NCBI RefSeq assembly: GCF_900113375.1
Contig: NZ_FOPC01000015.1
Location: forward strand, 1 to 64,000
Origin: Algoriphagus hitonicola
Lineage (GTDB): Bacteria; Bacteroidota; Bacteroidia; Cytophagales; Cyclobacteriaceae
Direction: 5' to 3'
DNA: 64,000 nucleotides
The position numbers and the translations under genes are program-made. The notes beneath the pieces are model-generated. The model worked only from the letters and a program-made list of their open reading frames with translations. It made no database searches and was not told the origin of the DNA. Of this stretch, positions 56,431-64,000 are shown piece by piece (positions within the stretch are counted from its first letter, which is position 1; every line of letters starts with the position of its first letter).

Positions 56431-58875
56431 CTACTCCCCTTGCAAAATAGATTCAATCATCTCTTCAACATCTTTTAAGTGATACTGCATAATACCTGAA
56501 CTGTATCGAGCACTTGCAGAACCGGCTGTTGATTGAATAAACTTCAACTCAGCACGAACTGCGGCGCTGATATCAGACCGATTGCTGGCATCCTGCTCCA
56601 TCAGGGCAACTAACCTTTCGACATGAGCCCGTTGAAGATTTCTTCGGAAGGCATCAATTGGTTTTGTCCCGGAAAGCTCCGACCACAGTCCCTTTCGTAA
56701 ATCACTCAGCATAGCAGTCAAGGTGTACGCTTCATTCCCATTAAGGGCTTCATTTTCGATCATTCGTTCCAAACGGTCTCTCCTCAGCAGATTCCCAAGC
56801 ATTCTGGACTGCATGGAGCCAATCGCATCCACCGCACCACTAGGTTCGATGTTGCTGAGAATTTCCTTTTGCAGCAACCATTCCGGGGTGGTAAATACAT
56901 CTTGGATCAAGAAATCCATGGATTCTTTTTGAGATGCTTTGGCGATTGGCTGATAAGTGAATCCTTCCTGATCAGAGGTCTTCAATTCCTCATATACCCC
57001 TCCAACATTAGTGACCACATGCCCTGCAAATCGGGACCACACTCCAATCAATTCTCCATAAAGCTCTTCCAAATCAGCATATCCTTCACCCGGTTTTGTG
57101 GTCCATTTGGCTAAATTGGGAGCTACGATTTTCAGGTTAGCCAATCCATACCGGGTGGCTTTGACCGGATCATTTCCGACCGATTCTGTTTGAGAGCTTG
57201 GATCAAAGGAATTTGAACCCCCGAAAAGGTATTTAGGATCACCTGCTTTTTCGGCTATCCATTGATTCAGGGTTTCCTTTTCTGCTTCTGGAGAATCGGC
57301 ACCTGGAATATATCGATAGCCCCAGTTGATTGCGTACTCATCATAAGGTCCCAACATTCTCACCCAGCGAACTCCTTCATCACCTGGTTGAGCGACATAA
57401 TTGTAGCGGGTGTAATCCATGATCGTAGTAGCCAATCCCCACTTTTGGGTAAAAGTTGCCGATCGAAGGGAATCCGTAGGATAAGCAAAGGAGGCTTTCA
57501 TATTATGAGGCAAACCCAAAGCATGTCCTACTTCATGAGAAATCACACGTCGCATCATTTCGCCGATTTCGGCTTCAGGAGTATCTAGCGTTCGTGCTGA
57601 AGGGTTGGCAGCCCCAGTTTCGAGAAGGTAGCGATTTCTGTAAGATCGAAGGTGGTTATGATACCAGATAATATCACTTTCGATGATTTCACCTGAGCGT
57701 GGATCAGAAACACTTGGCCCAACTGCATTTCGGGTAGTCGATGCGACATACCTTACCGTAGAGTATCGAGCATCTTCAGGGCTCCAATCCGGATCTTCCT
57801 CTTTGGTCGGTGCATCTTTGGCAATGATGGCATTTTTGAATCCGGCAGCTTCAAATGCCACCTGCCAGTCCTCAATGCCTTGTCTGAAATAAGGTCTCCA
57901 TTTTTCCGGGGTAGCCGGATCCAAATAATACACAATCGGCTTCACCGGCTCGACCAATTCTCCTCTCGCATACGCTTCAGGATCTTTGGGTTCCAATCTC
58001 CATCTTCGGATATAGGTTTTGACATCAGACTTAAGCGCGTCAGATCCATAGTCAATCTGACGAACTGTAAACCAGCCTACCCGCGGATCGTGAAGTCGAG
58101 GCTGCATGGGAACTTCAGGCAGCAAATACATGGATTGACTCATTTCCATTGAAATCGTGCCGGATTTGGAATTAGAGGGAGGGGAAGTTGCATTATAGGT
58201 CATGTCATGACGCACTTCGATGTTTTCCGGATAGCTTTCCATTCTGCTGATGTAGCTTCTAGCTCTGTCCAGGTTTCTGACTTTGTAATTGGTTCTCATC
58301 CCGACAGAAAGTCCACTGAGTGAAGGATTGTCAGAAAGAAATAAATCACTGACCTCAATCAACGCTGCAGTGGAATCCGCATTAAACCCTTCGATCGAAA
58401 ATGCGGCTAAAATAGGATCGTAATTATTGGCTGAAACAGACAGCTGAATCGGCAGGGTATCATTGGCTACACTTCTAAAGGAAATAGACCTTAAATGGAT
58501 TTTATTTTCGACTCTCGACCATCGGATGACCTGCTCATTGGTTTTGGATCCAGCATTCATATATCCTCCACCTAATCCTTCCGCGATTTTTGAAATCCGA
58601 CTCACCAGAAGCATATCGGTATTTAACAATTCAAAGGGAATTTCATAATACCGTTTATCACCTACGGTATGGACTTTGAATAATCCATCATCCGAAACCG
58701 CTTCAGCGGTGACAATGTCCTCATATTTTTTAAATGGGCTCTTTTTTTCAGGCTTTGCTGCCTGAGTGGTTTGAGCAGGAGAAGCTGCGGCATTTCGCTT
58801 ACTCTTTTTTTGACCGTAACTCACCCCTGAAATCAGCAGGAACAAGACCAACAATAGTTTGGAAATATTTTTCAT
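56431..58875 (-). CDS. Zinc-dependent metalloprotease (DUF5117/DUF5118 family)
   Basis: 814 residues, signal peptide (1-21). A DUF5118/DUF5117-type N-terminal half (SPFKKYEDIVT, FKVHTVGDKRYYEIP) precedes the zinc motif HEVGHALGLPHN at 447-458 (His447, Glu448, His451, His457), in the style of metzincins. The C-terminal half is helical. It is predicted to be secreted or periplasmic. Substrates are unknown. It stands alone with a terminator. Confidence 0.92.
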   Translation of the reverse strand: MKNISKLLLVLFLLISGVSYGQKKSKRNAAASPAQTTQAAKPEKKSPFKKYEDIVTAEAVSDDGLFKVHTVGDKRYYEIPFELLNTDMLLVSRISKIAEGLGGGYMNAGSKTNEQVIRWSRVENKIHLRSISFRSVANDTLPIQLSVSANNYDPILAAFSIEGFNADSTAALIEVSDLFLSDNPSLSGLSVGMRTNYKVRNLDRARSYISRMESYPENIEVRHDMTYNATSPPSNSKSGTISMEMSQSMYLLPEVPMQPRLHDPRVGWFTVRQIDYGSDALKSDVKTYIRRWRLEPKDPEAYARGELVEPVKPIVYYLDPATPEKWRPYFRQGIEDWQVAFEAAGFKNAIIAKDAPTKEEDPDWSPEDARYSTVRYVASTTRNAVGPSVSDPRSGEIIESDIIWYHNHLRSYRNRYLLETGAANPSARTLDTPEAEIGEMMRRVISHEVGHALGLPHNMKASFAYPTDSLRSATFTQKWGLATTIMDYTRYNYVAQPGDEGVRWVRMLGPYDEYAINWGYRYIPGADSPEAEKETLNQWIAEKAGDPKYLFGGSNSFDPSSQTESVGNDPVKATRYGLANLKIVAPNLAKWTTKPGEGYADLEELYGELIGVWSRFAGHVVTNVGGVYEELKTSDQEGFTYQPIAKASQKESMDFLIQDVFTTPEWLLQKEILSNIEPSGAVDAIGSMQSRMLGNLLRRDRLERMIENEALNGNEAYTLTAMLSDLRKGLWSELSGTKPIDAFRRNLQRAHVERLVALMEQDASNRSDISAAVRAELKFIQSTAGSASARYSSGIMQYHLKDVEEMIESILQGE

Positions 58876-59176
58876 AGAATTTTAAGTAAAATCAATAAGA
58901 AAAGTAGAGTTGAAGTCACTAGAAAACAAGCATACATATATGATCGGTAAATTCAGTGTCTAGTTTCATTGCGTTGCTTCATGAAAAAAAGTTTTCCTGA
59001 TCCTATTTAGTTACACGATTCTCTAGGCAGAGAATTCTTACGAATATTTGATCAAACCATCCATCAAGATTTTGTCAATCGAATATTTGATTTAACTAAA
59101 AAAATGTTTTCTTGTTCCTAGTTATAGATACCATTTGTTAAGCAGGTAGATTTACCCGCAGTTAATCATTTCAATC
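58876..59176. other. Divergent promoter region with direct and inverted repeats
   Basis: 301 AT-rich bases with no gene. CGAATATTTGAT occurs at 59041 and 59080 (39 bp apart), and GATTCTCT...AGAGAATTC forms an inverted repeat at 59017-59037. Both are nearer the 1261-residue gene than the metalloprotease and may bind a regulator of it. Confidence 0.45.
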
Positions 59177-62100
59177 ATGAAAAACCCTGAATCCATTATC
59201 TCATCTAACCTTGAATTCCTTGACCGACAAAAAATAATTTCTGCAAATCAGCATCGACTATTTACCATTGATTCTATTCGTGACACCTTTATTTTAGTAA
59301 AAGATCGCGAATTAGGAGAGACTTTCCCCTATCGGATCTCCGAACTTAATGTCGGTGACCCGATCATCTTAAAAATCAATCGAGTCATACCGGGAAGAGT
59401 AGAGATGGAAGATTCTGTTTTGAACTTTATGCAAAACAGGGAAGTGAACCATTTTAAGATTTTAAGAAACGAATACCCTTACCTTCATTTACAAAAAGCG
59501 GATTCAAGTTTTTCATTTCTCTGCCGCACAGATCAGCCTGTCCATAAAAACAAAAAGAAATTGGACCTTCGGGTTAATGGCTTTGATCTAGTAAGAAATG
59601 TTCCGCTCATTGAGGAATCAAACTTCCTCTCATCACATTCCGACCCTTTGTTATCCACTTTTGATTTTGAAAAGAAAACTCGGGTAAAGGTAAAAGATCA
59701 AATCCATTCAGAAGAATCGATACAGCTATTGATTTCCCACGAGGATAAAGAGTTTTTCGTAAAAGGGTACACGCACCAGGTTAACGATAATTCTATCGAG
59801 GAGCTTGACCTTGTTCTCCGGCTCGAAAATGGAAAGTTGACTTTAAATCAAGATCGTAATTCCCTAGTAAAAAGCAGATATCAAAAGGAAACCTTGGATT
59901 CCTTTAAATTTTTAAGATGCGAATACAGCCCTGAAAAGGAAAAAGAGGTGCTTTTTTTCGAAGATGATTTTGGTTATGTACATTCCATCCTTGCTCCTGA
60001 CTTTTTAAATCAAGATCAAATCAATGAATTTGAAAAAGGAAAATTCTATAACCTATGGATTAAAGATATCGCAGAAAATGGATTTATGGTACTATTTATC
60101 AACCATTTTCGCACAAACAAAAACTCCTTTATCTCTCCTGAAAGACTGTTCACTGAGCTTGGAATCCCAGAATACCTAGAGGAGGAATTCCCTAAAATCG
60201 AGGCCGAATTCACCACTAACCCATATTTCAACAATCCACTTTATAAAAATCCCTTTGACTCACTCAAGAAGAAGGAAAACCTCTGGATCCTGTCTTTTGG
60301 TAATTGCTTGGATGTTTTTGTAGACAATCTAGTTTTTTTAGGAAGACCAAAGGAAGCAATTAAGATTTTGGATTTATTGATAAAAATTGAGCACTGGCTA
60401 CTTGGAGCCAATGATTTTTTAGAAAGTTTCAAAACGGAAAACCGCCAAAACATCATCGATAAGGCCAATGAGCAAATTGACCTAGGAAAGGATAAATTAA
60501 AAATCTTGGAAAAAATTAATGATGGCAATCCCACTGCAATCATTGAAGAACTCATTCGGATAGCGGAGTCGGCCGACCAACCCAGTATCCGAGACTTACA
60601 AAAAATTCAATTTAAATTTTTTGCCCTACCAACAGATCAGGTTTCAGGCACCAAAGATCTATTACTTCTGATGGTCAGATTAGTCCAAAAAGTCCCAAAT
60701 GACATCCATTTTCATTTTTCTCTTTGTAAAACCCTGGAAAAGCACATCATACATTTCCGAAATCAATTGAATCTCACAGGAAGAGAACGTTTTTGGGAAA
60801 AAGACCAGCTCCATCAGTTAAAAGAGAAGCTTTTTATTTCCATTCAGCTATTGGCCTTACAGATTAATCTTGACTCCAATTCCAGCAACCAAGAGCTACA
60901 AGTTCATCGTTCGGCTCGAATCTGTCGATTTGTCGCTTTGATTTATTGGGATAAAGACCTTGGATTTGAATGGATCAATCGCAGTGTAAAAATCATTACC
61001 GGCGAACATATCCTAAAAATCCCAATTGAAAAAATTGAAAGTCTTCCCGAAAATCTGGACTGGTTAAGTGCTATCATCAATCGGATGAAAAACCTATCAT
61101 CACCTCGATTATACTACAAAAACGGCGGTGTAATTCTCAAAGAAAACCAAAACTGGAGAGTTTTAGGACCTGCATACCAAGCTCAAATCACCTTTGAACC
61201 CAATTACCCTACCCATCAAATCGGAAGCTACTTCGATGGATTGATTGAGGTCCACACCCTTGGAAAACCAAAGTTTTCATTTAATGATAGCTCAAGCGCG
61301 AGTCAATTGGGAGAACATTGGAAAGCATATTACCAAGATAACGCGACAGACGCTTCCTTTAAATTTCTCAAAAAGGGAGAATTAATTACCGTCGAATTCC
61401 AGAGCATATTATCAACAAATCCCAATCTGGGTTTTGTGAAAATTCTCGATCCGGGGACTTTCACACAAGGTGGGATTCATATACTTCAAGTCTCAAGCGT
61501 CCACATCAAAGGACTAAATGGAATCCTGTCACCAGGAGATCGCTTCAAAGCTCGCTTCATTAAATCAGTTGATAAAAAAGCCAGAATTTCCTTGAAAGAA
61601 GATCTCGTCTTACTAATGAAAGACAAATCCGAACAAATCACCCAGACGATCTTCAAAGTACTCATGACTAATGGGACGATAGCCTTTGGAATAACCAAAG
61701 AAGGACTCTATGCCAGTTATTTATTTGAAAATGCAGCTACTGAACCTCAAGAAAGTCATTTTCATTATTTCTACCCAGAAGCCGATCAATCACACAAATA
61801 CGAATATGTCCACGGAACGCTTGGACAAGAGGTCGATACCTTTTTTGATGAAAAAAAGGTTTTACGAAAATTCATTGAGAAAAACCTCCTCATAAGTCCT
61901 AAAACAGAACTACCGCATAAGGAAGATTCTATTGTTTATAACTATGTCCAGGAAATCATTTGGAGTTGCGAGACGATTTTAAACTTTCCGAAAATATCGG
62001 ATTCTACCAAATTGGCCTATATCTATTTAGCAAAACTTCTCTCCTCATTATTAAAAAATTCCAAATCATTTTATTTAGATGAAATGGCCAAGTACTTTAC

Positions 62101-62962
62101 TTTTTTGATGAAAATAAAAGAAGAGGGAATCCTATCGGCGGTAGAAGACATAAAACCTATCTCAGAAGAAACGATACGGAATTTTCCAAAAGTCCAGAAA
62201 ATCCAAAAAATATATGATGCTGTAAGCTTTTATCCCAAAGCTGAATCAAGCGAGGGATTTTTGGACAAAATCAAAAACTCCTCCTCTTCGGACGAGTCCG
62301 ATATGATCGAATTTTTGATGGGAATGTGGATCCTTCAAAAACAAAATGCAATAAACCAGCGATTGATCCAGCGAATATTTCACTCCAAACTTTCTATTTT
62401 GGATACTGATACCAGCAGTCAACTGATTGAAGATGAGCTTCAAATCAGCGAAAGGCAATCCATCACAAAAGTAACTCCTTTGAATCTCGGTAAAGAAAAT
62501 AAAAACCAAGAATTCAAATCTTCAATTATCTATGATCCAGAGTCCAGTTCACCTAACCCCGAAATCCAAGAGTTTAATATTCTAAAGACGATAGCAGGCT
62601 TCCTCAATGCCTCGGGTGGTGACTTATACATTGGTGTAAATGACCAAGGAGATATCATTGGCTTGGCTAAGGATTATAAGTTTTTTGGTGAAAAAACCAA
62701 TGCTGACTCATATGAAAGACACCTCCGAAAACTGATCATTCGAGATTTTAATAAGGATATAAGCTCACAAATCGAAATCCAAATCATTGAATCCGAAAAA
62801 GTAGAATATGCAAAAATTCAAATCCCAGCCTACCATGTCCCCGTTTCCCTAAAAAACAGATTTTTCCAAAGGCAAGGAAATGAAACGCGTGAAATTGTAG
62901 GACAAGATTTGATTCTATTCATGGAACGAAAATTCAAATCCACAAACCAACCCTCGGATTAA
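59177..62962 (+). CDS. Large multidomain protein with C-terminal Schlafen/AlbA_2 domain, function unknown
   Basis: 1261 residues, no signal peptide or membrane helix, so cytoplasmic. The N-terminal two-thirds has no family I recognise, but several short beta-rich segments with an S1/OB-like rhythm recur (VGDPIILKINRVIPGRVEM, KGKFYNLWIKDIAENGFMVL, PGDRFKARFIKSVDKKARI). Helical stretches lie between about 400 and 620. The last part, about 1108-1251, is an AlbA_2 (Schlafen-type) domain: NQEFKSS, TIAGFLNASGGDLYIGVND, IIGLAKD. Such domains bind or cut nucleic acids, often in regulators and defence proteins. Monocistronic, AT-rich, with its own repeat-bearing upstream region. A nucleic-acid-binding stress or defence role is inference. 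Confidence 0.82.
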   Translation: MKNPESIISSNLEFLDRQKIISANQHRLFTIDSIRDTFILVKDRELGETFPYRISELNVGDPIILKINRVIPGRVEMEDSVLNFMQNREVNHFKILRNEYPYLHLQKADSSFSFLCRTDQPVHKNKKKLDLRVNGFDLVRNVPLIEESNFLSSHSDPLLSTFDFEKKTRVKVKDQIHSEESIQLLISHEDKEFFVKGYTHQVNDNSIEELDLVLRLENGKLTLNQDRNSLVKSRYQKETLDSFKFLRCEYSPEKEKEVLFFEDDFGYVHSILAPDFLNQDQINEFEKGKFYNLWIKDIAENGFMVLFINHFRTNKNSFISPERLFTELGIPEYLEEEFPKIEAEFTTNPYFNNPLYKNPFDSLKKKENLWILSFGNCLDVFVDNLVFLGRPKEAIKILDLLIKIEHWLLGANDFLESFKTENRQNIIDKANEQIDLGKDKLKILEKINDGNPTAIIEELIRIAESADQPSIRDLQKIQFKFFALPTDQVSGTKDLLLLMVRLVQKVPNDIHFHFSLCKTLEKHIIHFRNQLNLTGRERFWEKDQLHQLKEKLFISIQLLALQINLDSNSSNQELQVHRSARICRFVALIYWDKDLGFEWINRSVKIITGEHILKIPIEKIESLPENLDWLSAIINRMKNLSSPRLYYKNGGVILKENQNWRVLGPAYQAQITFEPNYPTHQIGSYFDGLIEVHTLGKPKFSFNDSSSASQLGEHWKAYYQDNATDASFKFLKKGELITVEFQSILSTNPNLGFVKILDPGTFTQGGIHILQVSSVHIKGLNGILSPGDRFKARFIKSVDKKARISLKEDLVLLMKDKSEQITQTIFKVLMTNGTIAFGITKEGLYASYLFENAATEPQESHFHYFYPEADQSHKYEYVHGTLGQEVDTFFDEKKVLRKFIEKNLLISPKTELPHKEDSIVYNYVQEIIWSCETILNFPKISDSTKLAYIYLAKLLSSLLKNSKSFYLDEMAKYFTFLMKIKEEGILSAVEDIKPISEETIRNFPKVQKIQKIYDAVSFYPKAESSEGFLDKIKNSSSSDESDMIEFLMGMWILQKQNAINQRLIQRIFHSKLSILDTDTSSQLIEDELQISERQSITKVTPLNLGKENKNQEFKSSIIYDPESSSPNPEIQEFNILKTIAGFLNASGGDLYIGVNDQGDIIGLAKDYKFFGEKTNADSYERHLRKLIIRDFNKDISSQIEIQIIESEKVEYAKIQIPAYHVPVSLKNRFFQRQGNETREIVGQDLILFMERKFKSTNQPSD

Positions 62963-63018
62963 TGGTAGTAAAAGGTGGTTAATTTGTTTTTTGTAGCCTG
63001 TCCAATTAGGATTTTGGA

Positions 63019-63026
63019 TAACTTTG
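63019..63026 (+). promoter_or_regulatory. -7 element for the ABC-F gene
   Basis: TAACTTTG fits TAnnTTTG, 20 bp before the start codon. The nearest TTTG upstream (62990-62993) is 25 bases away, slightly far. Confidence 0.45.
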
Positions 63027-63046
63027 CGGCTTCAATTTTCTAGAAT

Positions 63047-64000
63047 ATGATTTCAGTTGATAATGTGACTGTGCAGCATGGCGGCACAGCTTTATTTAGT
63101 AATATTTCCTTTGCCATCAATGACAGCGACAAGATCGCCTTGATGGGAAAAAACGGTGCGGGTAAATCTACCTTGCTTAAAATTATTGCTGGCCAGTCCA
63201 GGCCTACTTCCGGTGCGGTATCGGCTCCAAAAGATTACGTAGTCGCCTACCTACCCCAGCATTTGTTGACGAGTGATGACTGCACTGTCATGGAGGAAAC
63301 CTCCAAAGCATTTGCTTCCTATCTGGAAATGAAAACAGAAATAGAACGGATCAATGAGGAACTGACTGTCCGCACAGACTATGAGTCGGAAGAATATTAC
63401 AAACTCATCGAAAAGGTCTCCGAACTCAGCGAAAAATTCTATGCGATCGAGGAAATCAATTATGAAGCCGAGGTTGAAAAAGTACTCTTGGGCTTGGGAT
63501 TCGAGCGAGAAGATTTGATTCGTCAGACTTCTGAGTTTTCCGGCGGATGGCGGATGCGAATTGAGCTAGCCAAAATCCTACTCCAAAAACCGGATTTGAT
63601 TTTACTCGATGAGCCGACCAATCATTTGGATATCGAATCGATTCAGTGGCTGGAGGAATTTTTGATGAACAAAGCCAAGGCGGTGGTCGTGATTTCTCAC
63701 GACCGTGCATTTGTGGACAATATTACTACCCGGACCATCGAGGTGACAATGGGTAGGATTTATGATTACAAAGCCAAATATTCCCATTATTTGGAGCTGC
63801 GAAAAGAGCGTCGAGAACAGCAGCAAAAACATTACGAAGAACAACAAAAATTCATAGCCGACACCACCCAATTTATCGAGCGCTTTAAAGGCACTTATTC
63901 CAAAACCTTGCAAGTTCAGTCCCGGGTAAAAATGCTCGAAAAACTGGATATCGTAGAAGTGGATGAAGTGGACTCTTCTGCGCTGAAGCTCCGCTTTCCT
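63047..64000 (+). CDS. ABC-F family ATPase (partial, cut by window end)
   Basis: The frame opens at ATG 63047 (MISVDNVTVQHGG) and is still open at the last base, giving 318 codons. Walker A is GKNGAGKST, the signature is FSGGWRMRIELAK, Walker B is LILLDEPTNHLD, and then comes the ABC-F linker (YSHYLELRKERREQQQKHYE). There are no membrane segments. ABC-F proteins act on the ribosome, in translation or antibiotic resistance. The second ATPase half lies beyond the window. Confidence 0.95.
   Translation, partial: MISVDNVTVQHGGTALFSNISFAINDSDKIALMGKNGAGKSTLLKIIAGQSRPTSGAVSAPKDYVVAYLPQHLLTSDDCTVMEETSKAFASYLEMKTEIERINEELTVRTDYESEEYYKLIEKVSELSEKFYAIEEINYEAEVEKVLLGLGFEREDLIRQTSEFSGGWRMRIELAKILLQKPDLILLDEPTNHLDIESIQWLEEFLMNKAKAVVVISHDRAFVDNITTRTIEVTMGRIYDYKAKYSHYLELRKERREQQQKHYEEQQKFIADTTQFIERFKGTYSKTLQVQSRVKMLEKLDIVEVDEVDSSALKLRFP

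Overview
The window looks like chromosomal DNA of a free-living, aerobic member of the Bacteroidota, most likely class Cytophagia, family Cyclobacteriaceae (Algoriphagus-like). This is inferred from gene content, not from an rRNA. The signs are a type IX secretion pair (PorP/SprF plus a gliding-motility C-terminal cargo), a BtuB/BtuG vitamin B12 pair behind a cobalamin riboswitch, two-subunit methylmalonyl-CoA mutase, promoters of the TTTG...TAnnTTTG type, weak Shine-Dalgarno sequences and many SCSC-type lipoproteins.

Layout. 1-0.53 kb: non-coding. 0.53-3.9 kb: T9SS cargo and its PorP partner. 3.9-8.5 kb: purA, a STAS protein, a Fur-family regulator and a bifunctional RelA/SpoT, all on the minus strand. 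8.6-25.1 kb: tRNA-Leu(UAG), then a dense proteostasis and envelope-stress block (tig-clpP-clpX, a Do-type HtrA protease, hsp20, a cold-shock protein, hslU, lon, rseP-dxr, and a second HtrA protease), ending in an orphan HEPN-like protein. 25.1-26.6 kb: dnaA. 26.9-42.1 kb: a vitamin B12 neighbourhood with mutA-mutB, divergent btuFCD-type ABC genes, and riboswitch-btuB-btuG, with the mutase chaperone GTPase MeaB further on. Interspersed are a MarR-ferredoxin reductase-ferredoxin set, two small lipoprotein genes (one broken by an in-frame stop) and a MITE-like 0.3 kb element. 42.5-48.1 kb: hemJ-SCO-cytochrome c, a class IV aminotransferase, and an FtsX/LolD-type ABC transporter with a CFFC protein, interrupted by tandem imperfect palindromes. 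48.1-52.8 kb: two histidine kinases, one a REC-kinase with an unusual phosphoacceptor box. 52.9-53.8 kb: sucD. 53.9-56.3 kb: an AT-rich accessory patch with an outer-membrane protein, a six-bladed propeller lipoprotein, a six-cysteine exported peptide and a relic ORF. 56.4-58.9 kb: a large zinc metalloprotease. 59.2-63.0 kb: a 1261-residue protein of unknown function ending in a Schlafen/AlbA_2 domain. 63.0 kb to the end: an ABC-F ATPase cut by the window edge.

How the genes work together. Trigger factor, ClpXP, Lon, HslU and Hsp20 handle cytoplasmic folding and turnover; the two HtrA proteases and RseP handle envelope proteins. BtuB and BtuG capture B12 at the surface, BtuFCD moves it through the inner membrane, and MutAB with MeaB use it. 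HemJ, SCO and cytochrome c belong to haem synthesis and respiration.

Most of the window is ordinary housekeeping. The best candidates for something undescribed are the 1261-residue AlbA_2 protein, the cysteine-rich peptide/propeller/barrel trio, the His-rich FtsX-type transporter with its CFFC partner, and a HEPN-like protein that has lost both its nucleotidyltransferase partner and its catalytic histidine.
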